Shown in pieces: positions 1-5,405 of a stretch of 7,419 nucleotides of DNA (positions are counted from its first letter, which is position 1; each line of letters begins with the position of its first letter). The DNA lies in NCBI GenBank assembly GCA_036401755.1, contig DASWUD010000125.1, forward strand, positions 1 to 7,419. Direction: 5' to 3'. The translations under genes and the position numbers were made by a program. A model generated the notes under the pieces. The model was given only the letters and a program-made list of their open reading frames with translations, was not told the origin of the DNA and searched no databases. This stretch comes from DASWUD01 sp036401755 (GTDB lineage: Bacteria > Pseudomonadota > Gammaproteobacteria > Thiohalomonadales > Thiohalomonadaceae).

Positions 1-62
1 ACCGCCTCGGCGTTGGCGATCAACACATTCAACCGCAGGCTGTCTTCGCTGCTCAGTTCCAC
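1..62 (-). CDS. 5' end of a gene cut by the window edge; DsrS-like start (tentative)
   Basis: Reading leftward from a GTG at 62, an open frame gives V/M-ELSSEDSLRLNVLIANAEAV and continues out of the window. The amphipathic composition and the GC-rich codon third positions look coding. An AGG at 75-73, 10 nt before the GTG, is a plausible ribosome binding site. No stop occurs just upstream in this frame, so an earlier TTG (101) is possible but lacks such support. From memory the opening 'ELSSEDSLRLNVLLAN' style is that of DsrS-type proteins, a family of unknown biochemical role first named from the dsr sulfur-oxidation cluster of purple sulfur bacteria. Only about 20 residues are visible, so the family call is weak. 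The gene lies downstream of and in line with the ATPase-VWA pair. Confidence 0.5.
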   Translation of the reverse strand, partial: MELSSEDSLRLNVLIANAEA

Positions 63-98
63 GTAGTTACTACCTATCGATAAAAAAATATAACACTT

Positions 99-280
99 CA
101 ACCGCAAAGGACGCGAAGGAACGCAAAGTAGTGCGCGTTCAGCCCATTCATATACCCGCACGCTCTACGCATCACTAACAGCATGCCCCACGTTTTTAGA
201 CTTCGTGGAACTTCGTGTACTTCGCGGTAAACAATTCTTTCCTTTGCGTCCTTAGCGTCCTTTGCGGTTAACAATTCATT
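99..280. repeat. Cluster of three related GCAAAGGACGC-type repeats, one inverted
   Basis: Copy A (about 100-128) reads AACCGCAAAGGACGCGAAGG and continues GAACGCAAAG. Copy C (242-280) is the same word on the other strand with two small differences, so A and C form an inverted pair of about 28 bp separated by roughly 115 bp. Copy B (201-240) is a more diverged copy in the same orientation as C: both end in GCGGTWAACAATTC-like sequence. The intervening stretch (129-200) shows no gene. The repeats occupy nearly the whole gap between the VWA gene stop (282) and the start of the partial gene (62). Similar words are common in intergenic DNA of environmental bacteria, as I recall, but I know of no established function. 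Not a CRISPR: spacing and orientation are irregular and only three units exist. Confidence 0.75.
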
Positions 281-281
281 T

Positions 282-1571
282 TCAGTTCAGCTGGATGCGC
301 TGCCCCCACGGCACCTGCCCGCGCCCCTTTACCAGCCAGATCACCGGCAGCGCCGGCTCCTGGGCGGGGAACTGCCCCTGCGCGTCGGTGAAGTAGACCA
401 GCAGATCGGGACGGCGCTGTTCGCGTTCCAGCCAGGCGAACACCGGGCGAAAGTCGGTGCCGCCGCCGCCGGGAAATTGGCGTGGCAGGATGAACGCCTC
501 CCACGGCTCGTAGACCCACGGCCCGTCACCGCTGAGGTTGGCGTCACAGGCGAGCAGGGTGATGCGCGCGCTCGCCTGCCCCTTGATGGCGTTCACCTCG
601 GAGAGGAACTCGCGCATCTCGTGGTCGCTCACCGAGCCGCTGGTGTCGAGCGCCACCACCACCTCGATCGCATCACTGCGCAGGCTGGGCATGATGGCAT
701 CGCCCTCGCGGCGCGACGGGCGTGCATAGTTGTAGTCGTTGCGCGCGGAGGCGGTCATGTAGCGCGCCAGCAGCATGCGCCACGGCAGCTGCGGTTGCAG
801 CAGATGATCGACCAGGCGCGCCAGCGCCTCACTCATCTTGCCCGCCGCCATCGCCTGCTGCGCGGCACCGGCCAGGCGCTGCGCCCACTTCACCGCCAGC
901 TCCTGCTGCTCCTCTTGCGACAATGGCGGCGGTTTGCCGGCGCCACTCTGCGGCGGCTGCGCGGGACGCTCCCTGGGCTCTTCCTGCGGATTGCCCTTGC
1001 CCTGCTCGTCGCGGGTCTGCTGCTCCTGCTTCTGCTGACTGCCCTTGCCTTTGTCGGGATTCTGCTCGCGGTTCTCGCCGCCGCCGCCGCGATTGCCCCC
1101 CTGCTGATCCCTGTTCTCCTCGTCGTAGAGGTGGTCATCCTGGGGCTGCAGATTTTCGTGCTCGTCGAGGCAGGGGTAGATCTCCTCGGCGGTCATGTTC
1201 TCGAAGGTCTTCAGGTAGAGCGCCTCGGGGGTGGGTGTCAGCCCCTCGTCCATGAGCAGCGGGTTGATGGCGAAATCGCAGGCGAGATCCCAGCGATGCT
1301 TCTGGCGGTGGCCGCGCCGCGCGAAGTGGGAGAGCGCGCAGTGCAGCGCCTCGTGGGCCAGCACGAACTGGGTCTGTTCGACGCTCAGTTCGTTGATGTA
1401 GTCGGCGTTGTAGTAGAAGGTGCGCGCATCGGTGGCGGTGCTCTTGCACCAGTTGGCATCGGCGGCGACCATCGGCAGGCGCAGCACCAGCGCGCCGAGA
1501 AACGGCTTGTCGAGGATGAGGCGCGTGCGCGCCGCCGCCAGCTTGGTTTCGATGTGATCGAGCTCGCTCAT
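282..1571 (-). CDS. VWA-like / putative metallopeptidase domain protein (DUF2201-type)
   Basis: This 429-residue protein (numbered from the ATG at 1571) has two recognisable domains. The N-terminal one (about 1-140) carries a zinc-protease-like HEALH motif at 73-77 with a further H82, followed by a WDLACDFAINPLL segment (94-106) typical of the putative metallopeptidase half of this family. The C-terminal VWA-like domain (about 300-429) has MIDAS-type elements DTSGS (309-313), GGGGTDF (368-374) and FTDAQG (394-399). Between them lies a Q/E/G/P-rich, probably disordered linker (about 140-225). No signal peptide or membrane segment is seen, so it should be cytoplasmic. It follows a MoxR-type ATPase gene; such VWA partners usually act with the ATPase in metal-dependent maturation or remodelling of another protein. 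Peptidase activity is unproven. An upstream ATG at 1592 would add 7 residues but has no ribosome binding site and abuts the repeat; 1571 is preceded by GAGAAAT and starts the conserved-looking sequence. Confidence 0.88.
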   Translation of the reverse strand: MSELDHIETKLAAARTRLILDKPFLGALVLRLPMVAADANWCKSTATDARTFYYNADYINELSVEQTQFVLAHEALHCALSHFARRGHRQKHRWDLACDFAINPLLMDEGLTPTPEALYLKTFENMTAEEIYPCLDEHENLQPQDDHLYDEENRDQQGGNRGGGGENREQNPDKGKGSQQKQEQQTRDEQGKGNPQEEPRERPAQPPQSGAGKPPPLSQEEQQELAVKWAQRLAGAAQQAMAAGKMSEALARLVDHLLQPQLPWRMLLARYMTASARNDYNYARPSRREGDAIMPSLRSDAIEVVVALDTSGSVSDHEMREFLSEVNAIKGQASARITLLACDANLSGDGPWVYEPWEAFILPRQFPGGGGTDFRPVFAWLEREQRRPDLLVYFTDAQGQFPAQEPALPVIWLVKGRGQVPWGQRIQLN

Positions 1572-1592
1572 CTCATATTTCTCTAAGCACAT

Positions 1593-1739
1593 TTAACAGC
1601 GTGATGAAGCAATCTCCGGCGGATGCCAGGCAAGGCGCAAAACGGTGAGAAAGCGGAGTTTACACACGAGTAAATGAGCATTTCGAACCGTTTTGCAACA
1701 CCGCATGGCGCCGCCCGAGTTGCTTCAGCATGCTGTTAA
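1593..1739. repeat. 147-bp imperfect inverted repeat (long hairpin) with TTAA ends
   Basis: The outer arms are TTAACAGC (1593-1600) and GCTGTTAA (1732-1739). Inner matched blocks are TGAAGCAA (1605-1612) with TTGCTTCA (1720-1727), and GCAAAACGGT (1637-1646) with ACCGTTTTGC (1687-1696). The 40-nt centre folds again through GAAA/TTTC and TTTAC/GTAAA pairs around 1663. The element would thus form one nearly continuous hairpin as RNA or single-stranded DNA. It begins one base after the upstream ATG option of the VWA gene and its right end includes the TAA stop of the ATPase gene (1736-1738). Its central words (GCGCAAAACGG, GAGTTTACAC, GTAAATGAGCATTT) resemble a hairpin repeat family I recall from gammaproteobacterial intergenic regions. 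No clear target-site duplication beyond the TTAA ends is visible. It may be a non-autonomous mobile element, an RNA-processing site, or both. Confidence 0.8.
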
Positions 1740-2776
1740 TAGAGCATCACGTCGGCGATCGCCTTGGCCCACTCGGTGAACTCGGGCACCGAGAACAGCT
1801 CTTGGCCGATGGCGCGGTGCATGTCAGAGACCAGCATCACCCCCATCTCGCGCTGCGGGAAGGTGTTGGCGTAGGTGAGGATGGGGCCATAGACCTCGCG
1901 CCCCTTGCCCTCGCCCTTGGCGCGCAGCGCACGCCCCACCAGCGCCGAAGCGACCGCGTACTGCAGGTCGATCTCGTCGGGGGTCGGTACCTCCTCGCCG
2001 CGCAGGATGGCGTCGAGATCGGGCAGCTTGTCGAGGTTGTTGACGAAGGCCCCCAGCTCGATGCCGGCGGCCGGTCCCACGCACGCCTGCAGGGTGTTGA
2101 CCAACAGCGATGAATTCTCGCCGAACTTCTGCAGCGCGCGGTGGGCGAACTCCCAGGAGCGCGGCGAGGGAAAGGCGACCGGGTTGTGCGAGGGGTCGAA
2201 GTTGAAGAGCAGCTCGGGGCGGAAGCGCAGGAAGCCGATGAGGCGTTCGTCGATGCCGTTGGCGTAGGCCCAACTCACCCAATCGTCGAGGTGGCTCTCC
2301 ACCTCGAAGTGGGAGAAGCGGTTGGCGAGCGGCGCCGGCATGGTATAGGTGACACCGCGATCGCCCTGGCGGTTGCCGGCGGCGAAGATGGCCCACCCCT
2401 CGGGCACCTGGTATTCGCCGAGGCGGCGGTCCAGGATCAGTTGATAGGCCGCCGCTGAGACCGACGGCGGCGCCGAGGTGATCTCGTCGAGAAACAGGAT
2501 CCCTTGCGGGCCGTGGCGCTGTGCATCGGGCAGCATCGCTGGTACCGCCCACTCCACCCGCTCGCCGCTGCGAAAGGGAATGCCGCGCAGATCGGAGGGT
2601 TCCATCTGCGACAGGCGGATGTCGATCACCGGGACATGATGGCGCTGCCCCACCTGCGCCACCATCTGCGACTTGCCCACCCCGGGTGGCCCCCACAGCA
2701 TCACCGGCACATGATGTCCTTCGCGGGTGCTGATAAATTCCCTTTCAAGGATGGTGGTTATGTGGGCAGGACGCAT
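1736..2776 (-). CDS. MoxR-type AAA+ ATPase
   Basis: This 346-residue cytoplasmic ATPase is of normal length for the MoxR branch. Visible elements are Walker A GPPGVGKS (29-36), Walker B ILFLDEI (93-99), sensor-1 asparagine in AAGNRQGDRG (N135), and an arginine-finger-like PLANRF (149-154). The remainder (about 170-346) is the alpha-helical lid and C-terminal part. MoxR ATPases are thought to be chaperones that, with a VWA-domain partner, insert metals or remodel a client enzyme or complex. The next gene downstream encodes such a partner, so the two likely form one unit; the client is not evident here. The ATG at 2776 is preceded by GAGGA with 8 nt spacing. The stop codon falls inside the adjoining hairpin repeat, so the last residues (VMLY) sit directly at the repeat boundary. 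Confidence 0.93.
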   Translation of the reverse strand: MRPAHITTILEREFISTREGHHVPVMLWGPPGVGKSQMVAQVGQRHHVPVIDIRLSQMEPSDLRGIPFRSGERVEWAVPAMLPDAQRHGPQGILFLDEITSAPPSVSAAAYQLILDRRLGEYQVPEGWAIFAAGNRQGDRGVTYTMPAPLANRFSHFEVESHLDDWVSWAYANGIDERLIGFLRFRPELLFNFDPSHNPVAFPSPRSWEFAHRALQKFGENSSLLVNTLQACVGPAAGIELGAFVNNLDKLPDLDAILRGEEVPTPDEIDLQYAVASALVGRALRAKGEGKGREVYGPILTYANTFPQREMGVMLVSDMHRAIGQELFSVPEFTEWAKAIADVMLY

Positions 2777-3110
2777 TAAAAATCCTCGGTTATCGATGGA
2801 AATCCGGGAGAGAAATAATAGTTTATCCGATTAGTCGGGATTTTGAGAAGGGGGACGGTGAAGGAGACGCTCCGTCCTCTCCCGATTGAGGGGCTGTGCT
2901 GTTTGATAATTTCCAGGTATTTCTAATAGTTATCTAGTCATGCGCTGCGCCGGACTGCATCATGACAAGCCGGCCCCTCACAGCGGGTGACCGGGATGGC
3001 CTATTCCCACCTCCATGGAAATCATCCGAAAGCTTCTTGTAGGGCGTTGCACCGCTCAGGTGAAGGAGGGGCGACGATGCCGCCACCTTACGCCGCCAGC
3101 AGCCGGGTAC
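2777..3110. other. 334-bp gene-free region upstream of the ATPase gene, with dyads
   Basis: No credible gene lies here; the open frame on the plus strand from 3015 runs antisense into the DsrC-like gene and has no family character. The stretch 2795-2845 and 2895-2940 is AT-rich compared with the flanks and probably holds the promoter of the minus-strand ATPase gene, though no convincing -35/-10 pair could be fixed. Dyads seen: ATCCGA-ttag-TCGGGAT (2825-2841), GGACGG-N13-CCGTCC (2853-2877), and a distant pair GAGGGGC (2888-2894) with GCCCCTC (2973-2979). None is followed by a T-run on either strand, so none is a standard intrinsic terminator. How transcription ends after the DsrC-like gene is not apparent. 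Confidence 0.5.
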
Positions 3111-3449
3111 TCAGCCGGTGCTCCAGCCACGCGGCCGTTTCATGCCGGCGATTTTACAGGCCTGCTTCACGTAGCCGTAGGGAAAGAGCTTGAAGATCAG
3201 ATCGCGCCCCTGCTTGCCGTAGCCCAGCTCGTTATCGAGGTGCTTGATCACGTGACGCACATCGGCCGCCACCTGGTGCTCATCGTAGTAGCTGCGCATG
3301 AAGTGGATGACCTGCCAGTGCTGGTTGGTGAGGGTGATCCCCTCCCCCTGTGCCAGCTGTTCTGCCGCCGCCTCGTCCCACTCTGTCGGATCAATCAGAT
3401 AACCTTCGGTATCGGTTTCCAGGACATGACTCGTATTATCGGTAATCAT
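3111..3449 (-). CDS. DsrC/TusE-family sulfur-relay-like protein lacking the penultimate Cys
   Basis: This 112-residue protein spans the whole DsrC/TusE fold: an N-terminal GYLIDPTEWDEAAAEQLA segment, the ITLTNQHWQVIHFMRSYYDE core (38-57), and the C-terminal arm starting KLFPYGYVKQACKIAG. In DsrC two cysteines in that arm carry sulfur: one about 11 residues before the end and one penultimate. Here the inner cysteine is kept (C98) but the arm ends RPRGWSTG, so threonine is at the penultimate position and the essential sulfur-accepting cysteine of both DsrC and TusE is missing. It is therefore unlikely to be a normal DsrAB partner or a tRNA-thiolation TusE; homologues of this kind have been grouped as sulfur-related regulatory proteins (RspA), which fits best. 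The ATG at 3449 has AAGGAG at 7 nt spacing. It lies 36 bp after the HPP gene and is probably co-transcribed with it. Confidence 0.9.
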   Translation of the reverse strand: MITDNTSHVLETDTEGYLIDPTEWDEAAAEQLAQGEGITLTNQHWQVIHFMRSYYDEHQVAADVRHVIKHLDNELGYGKQGRDLIFKLFPYGYVKQACKIAGMKRPRGWSTG

Positions 3450-3473
3450 CGGATAGCTCCTTTATGACACACA

Positions 3474-3481
3474 GGTGTTAC
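3474..3481 (-). promoter_or_regulatory. Leader element GTAACACC before the DsrC-like gene
   Basis: On the minus strand GTAACACCTGTGTGT begins at 3481, with 24 nt between GTAACACC and the start codon at 3449. A matching element occurs at nearly the same place before the HPP gene. It could be an operator or a leader-RNA element. Chance similarity is not excluded. Confidence 0.3.
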
Positions 3482-3485
3482 AGAC

Positions 3486-4286
3486 TCACTTACTCTCCGC
3501 CAGCAACTGGCCACAGATACAGTCGGGGTCACCCCGCTGGCAGGTCTTGCCGCTCATGTGGCACGGCACCGGATTGTGGGGGTGGTGCACCGCCAGAGTG
3601 TAGATACGGATCAGATCCTCCTCACTCACGTCGATGAATGAGTCGAGTTGGGAGAGGGCATAGACCAGATCCTCGTGGGCGATGAGCGGCTTTTGTGCAA
3701 CGACATCGTCCTGCCCGGTCTCGGCGGTGCGGGCCAGGCCGGCCGGATAGCGCCGCCAGGCAAACGGCAGGTTCACCAGCACCGCCACCGCCATCAGGAT
3801 CGCGGCGTTGACCAGCACGGGGGTCACCACGAACCCATACCCCAGTTGCTGCACCGCCTCGCCCCCCATCACTCCCACCAGGGCGGTGGCGCCGCCGGGC
3901 GGGTGGAGGCAGCGCAGGTAGTACATCGCCCCAACCGCCAGACCCACCGCCAGTGCCGCCGCGATAAACGGGTCTCCAATCATGCGGGCGCAGGTCACGC
4001 CAATAAGCGCCGCAATGACGTGGCCCCCGACCACTGCCCAGGGCTGGGAGAAGGCACTATGGGGCACCGCGAACAGCAGCACGGCACTCGCCCCCATGGA
4101 GGCGATGATCATGGCCGCCCCTTGCTGGTCGAGCATCCGGCTGCTGATCCAGAGCACGGCCAGGATCCCGATAAAGCCCCCCGCCGCCGAGATGAGACGC
4201 TCGTTGTGACTGGCATGGTTGGCATCGGACGGCCAGAGGCTTGCCCAGAACTGCCTGGCGATCCTCCAGGGGTAAGCGCGTTTCAT
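3486..4286 (-). CDS. HPP-family integral membrane protein with Cys-containing C-terminal tail
   Basis: This 266-residue protein has the HPP-family core: predicted membrane segments at about 33-48, 58-75, 84-101, 106-123 and 155-174, with the signature HPPGGATAL at 128-136 and MGASAVLLFAVP at 64-75. Some HPP proteins of cyanobacteria and plants have been linked to nitrite transport; the substrate here is unknown. After the membrane core comes a soluble tail of about 85 residues (180-266). It has an acidic helical part (HEDLVYALSQLDSFIDVSEE, 204-223) and then four cysteines at 242, 249, 256 and 258 (C-x6-C-x6-C-x-C) with nearby histidines. It is not the CBS domain pair found on some HPP proteins. 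The ATG at 4286 has GAGGG at 6 nt spacing. It heads a two-gene unit with the DsrC-like gene and is divergent from the LysR gene. Confidence 0.88.
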   Translation of the reverse strand: MKRAYPWRIARQFWASLWPSDANHASHNERLISAAGGFIGILAVLWISSRMLDQQGAAMIIASMGASAVLLFAVPHSAFSQPWAVVGGHVIAALIGVTCARMIGDPFIAAALAVGLAVGAMYYLRCLHPPGGATALVGVMGGEAVQQLGYGFVVTPVLVNAAILMAVAVLVNLPFAWRRYPAGLARTAETGQDDVVAQKPLIAHEDLVYALSQLDSFIDVSEEDLIRIYTLAVHHPHNPVPCHMSGKTCQRGDPDCICGQLLAESK

Positions 4287-4401
4287 TGTTTGCCCTCATC
4301 TACCCACAAGGTGTTACCCCTAACGTAGTGATTTGGAATATATTTAACAAACGAATTTTATTGGTTATTAATATCTGCATATTCGATAGATAGGAGAGGT
4401 A
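4287..4401. promoter_or_regulatory. Divergent control region between HPP and LysR genes
   Basis: This 115-bp AT-rich gap must hold the promoters of both divergent genes, the usual arrangement for a LysR regulator and its target. A possible minus-strand promoter is TTGTTA (4350-4345), 17 nt, TACGTT (4327-4322). A possible plus-strand promoter is TTGGAA (4334-4339), 17 nt, TTTATT (4357-4362). Both are weak matches. The inverted words GAATAT (4336-4341) and ATATTC (4379-4384) flank the centre and could be part of a LysR-type binding site. An AGGAGAGG ribosome binding site (about 4392-4399) precedes the LysR start. Confidence 0.5.
4310..4317 (-). promoter_or_regulatory. Leader element GTAACACC before the HPP gene
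   Basis: On the minus strand GTAACACCTTGTGGGT begins at 4317, with 23 nt between GTAACACC and the start codon at 4286. It parallels the copy before the DsrC-like gene, extending to GTAACACCT and a following GTG-GT pattern. The same 8-mer occurs once more at 7357-7364 (plus strand), where no gene follows. Confidence 0.3.
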
Positions 4402-5247
4402 ATGGATATCGAGCTCGCCCGAACCTTCCTGGCCGTGGTCGCCGCCGGCAACTTCGTCGGCGCCGCAGAGCGGCTGCACGTTACCCAGTCGACCGTTAGT
4501 GCACGCATCCAGACCCTGGAGCGGCAGCTGGGGGTAGTGTTGCTGCAGCGCCACCGCAACGGCACCGCCCTTAGCGCCGCTGGCCAGCGCTTCCTGCGCC
4601 ATGCCAAGAGCCTGGTGCGCACCCTGGAGCAGGCACGCCACGACGTCGGCCTGCCCGCCGGCTACTGCGGCAGTCTGACGGTGCGCGGCCGCATCGCCCT
4701 GTGGGAGGGCTTTTTGCCCAAGTGGGTGGCGTGGATGCGCGAGCAGATGCCCGATACCTCGCTGCGCATGGAGATCGGTTTCGAGGAGGACATCATGCAG
4801 GGGCTGATCCAGGGCACCATCGACATCGGGTTGATGTACACCCCCGAGAACCGCCCCGGTCTCGGCATCGAACGGCTGTTCGACGAAACCCTGTTGCTGG
4901 TGAGCACCCAACAGGAGAGCGACTGGGACAACGACAGCTACGTGCACATCGACTGGGGAGCGGAGTTCGAGGCGCAGTTCGCCACCCACTTCCCCGAGGC
5001 ACAGCCGCCGGCCCTGCTCGCCAGCATCGGCTGGCTTGGCCTGCAACAGCTGCTCCTCTCCGGCGGCGCCGGCTTCTTTCCCAGGCGCATGGTCACTCCC
5101 CTCATTGAAGCGGGCCGCCTCTGGCAGATCCCCGGCGCGCCGATCTTTTCGTTACCCGCCTACCTGGTCTATCCGCAGGATCGGCGCGACGAGTCGATGC
5201 AGCGCGCCTTGACCGGGCTGCGTACCTTGGCCGTGCAGGAACACTGA
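4402..5247 (+). CDS. LysR-family transcriptional regulator, HdfR-like
   Basis: This 281-residue protein has the LysR winged helix-turn-helix at 1-60 (LARTFLAVVAAGNFVGAAER, then LHVTQSTVSARIQTLERQLG), the wing RHRNGTALSAAGQRFL, a linker helix to about 85, and a periplasmic-binding-protein-like effector domain. It is slightly shorter than the roughly 300 typical of the family. The segments 'LLQRHRNGTALSAAG', 'IALWEGFLPKWV' and 'VHIDWGAEFEAQF' recall HdfR of E. coli as I remember it, so it belongs near that subgroup; its ligand is unknown. The ATG at 4402 has a strong AGGAGAGG site. Divergence from the HPP gene across 115 bp suggests it controls that gene and the DsrC-like gene, and perhaps itself. 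Confidence 0.93.
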   Translation: MDIELARTFLAVVAAGNFVGAAERLHVTQSTVSARIQTLERQLGVVLLQRHRNGTALSAAGQRFLRHAKSLVRTLEQARHDVGLPAGYCGSLTVRGRIALWEGFLPKWVAWMREQMPDTSLRMEIGFEEDIMQGLIQGTIDIGLMYTPENRPGLGIERLFDETLLLVSTQQESDWDNDSYVHIDWGAEFEAQFATHFPEAQPPALLASIGWLGLQQLLLSGGAGFFPRRMVTPLIEAGRLWQIPGAPIFSLPAYLVYPQDRRDESMQRALTGLRTLAVQEH

Positions 5248-5251
5248 TAGC

Positions 5252-5268
5252 AGCGCCAACCCGGCGCT
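5252..5268 (+). terminator. Hairpin after the LysR gene
   Basis: AGCGCC-AACCC-GGCGCT forms a perfect 6-bp GC-rich stem with a 5-nt loop starting 4 bp after the LysR stop. No T-run follows, so it may be a weak or factor-assisted terminator, or a 3'-end stabiliser. Confidence 0.4.
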
Positions 5269-5310
5269 ACCTCCCACACGAAATCGCTTGGGCAGCATCA
5301 GGGGTGGGGA

Positions 5311-5343
5311 GTCAATCACCATCCCGCTATTGATTGACAATAG
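5311..5343 (+). promoter_or_regulatory. Two overlapping dyads over TTGACA upstream of the TetR gene (candidate operator)
   Basis: Dyad 1 is GTCAATCA (5311-5318), 12 nt, TGATTGAC (5331-5338), with 8 of 8 matching positions. Dyad 2 is CTATTG (5327-5332), 5 nt, CAATAG (5338-5343), 6 of 6. They share the right half and cover a consensus -35-like TTGACA (5334-5339). Dyad 2 has the size and odd-centred layout usual for TetR-family operators. No good -10 box is seen at 16-18 nt from TTGACA, so the promoter itself is uncertain. Confidence 0.55.
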
Positions 5344-5355
5344 TCTTGGTGTTTC

Positions 5356-5370
5356 ACAAAACCGATTTGT
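5356..5370 (+). promoter_or_regulatory. Small dyad ACAAA-N5-TTTGT before the TetR gene
   Basis: ACAAA (5356-5360) and TTTGT (5366-5370) form a 15-bp dyad 36 bp before the chosen start. It could be a secondary operator or chance; short arms make this weak. Confidence 0.25.
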
Positions 5371-5405
5371 TACCCTGTCGCCTCTCTCGGTTGATGGAGA
5401 AGGTG

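Noticed and set aside
99..280. Possible CRISPR array
   Set aside because: Only three diverged copies, one inverted, with irregular spacing and no cas genes.
477..1586. Long plus-strand open frame opposite the VWA gene
   Set aside because: Its leucine/arginine/alanine-rich product with poly-L runs is the mirror of the GC-rich codons and Q/E-rich linker of the minus-strand gene, which has clear domains.
1824..2696. Second minus-strand frame inside the ATPase gene
   Set aside because: Arg/Gly/Ala-rich frame shadow with no motifs; the overlapping frame carries Walker A, Walker B and sensor residues.
282..2776. MoxR-VWA pair as a known ternary conflict (defence) system
   Set aside because: Those systems need an additional effector-associated component, which is not visible here; the VWA partner is a DUF2201-type protein found in ordinary genomes.
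3015..3467. Plus-strand open frame antisense to the DsrC-like gene, with a GGAGG-like site nearby
   Set aside because: Most of it is the complement of a recognised DsrC/TusE-family gene; the leading part shows no family character.
4300..5046. Long minus-strand open frame opposite the LysR gene
   Set aside because: It is antisense to an unmistakable LysR coding sequence, and its product has no recognisable family pattern.
5334..5405. TTG at 5334 as the start of the TetR protein
   Set aside because: The TTG belongs to a TTGACA hexamer inside an operator-like dyad, has no ribosome binding site, and the ATG at 5406 has GGAG well placed.
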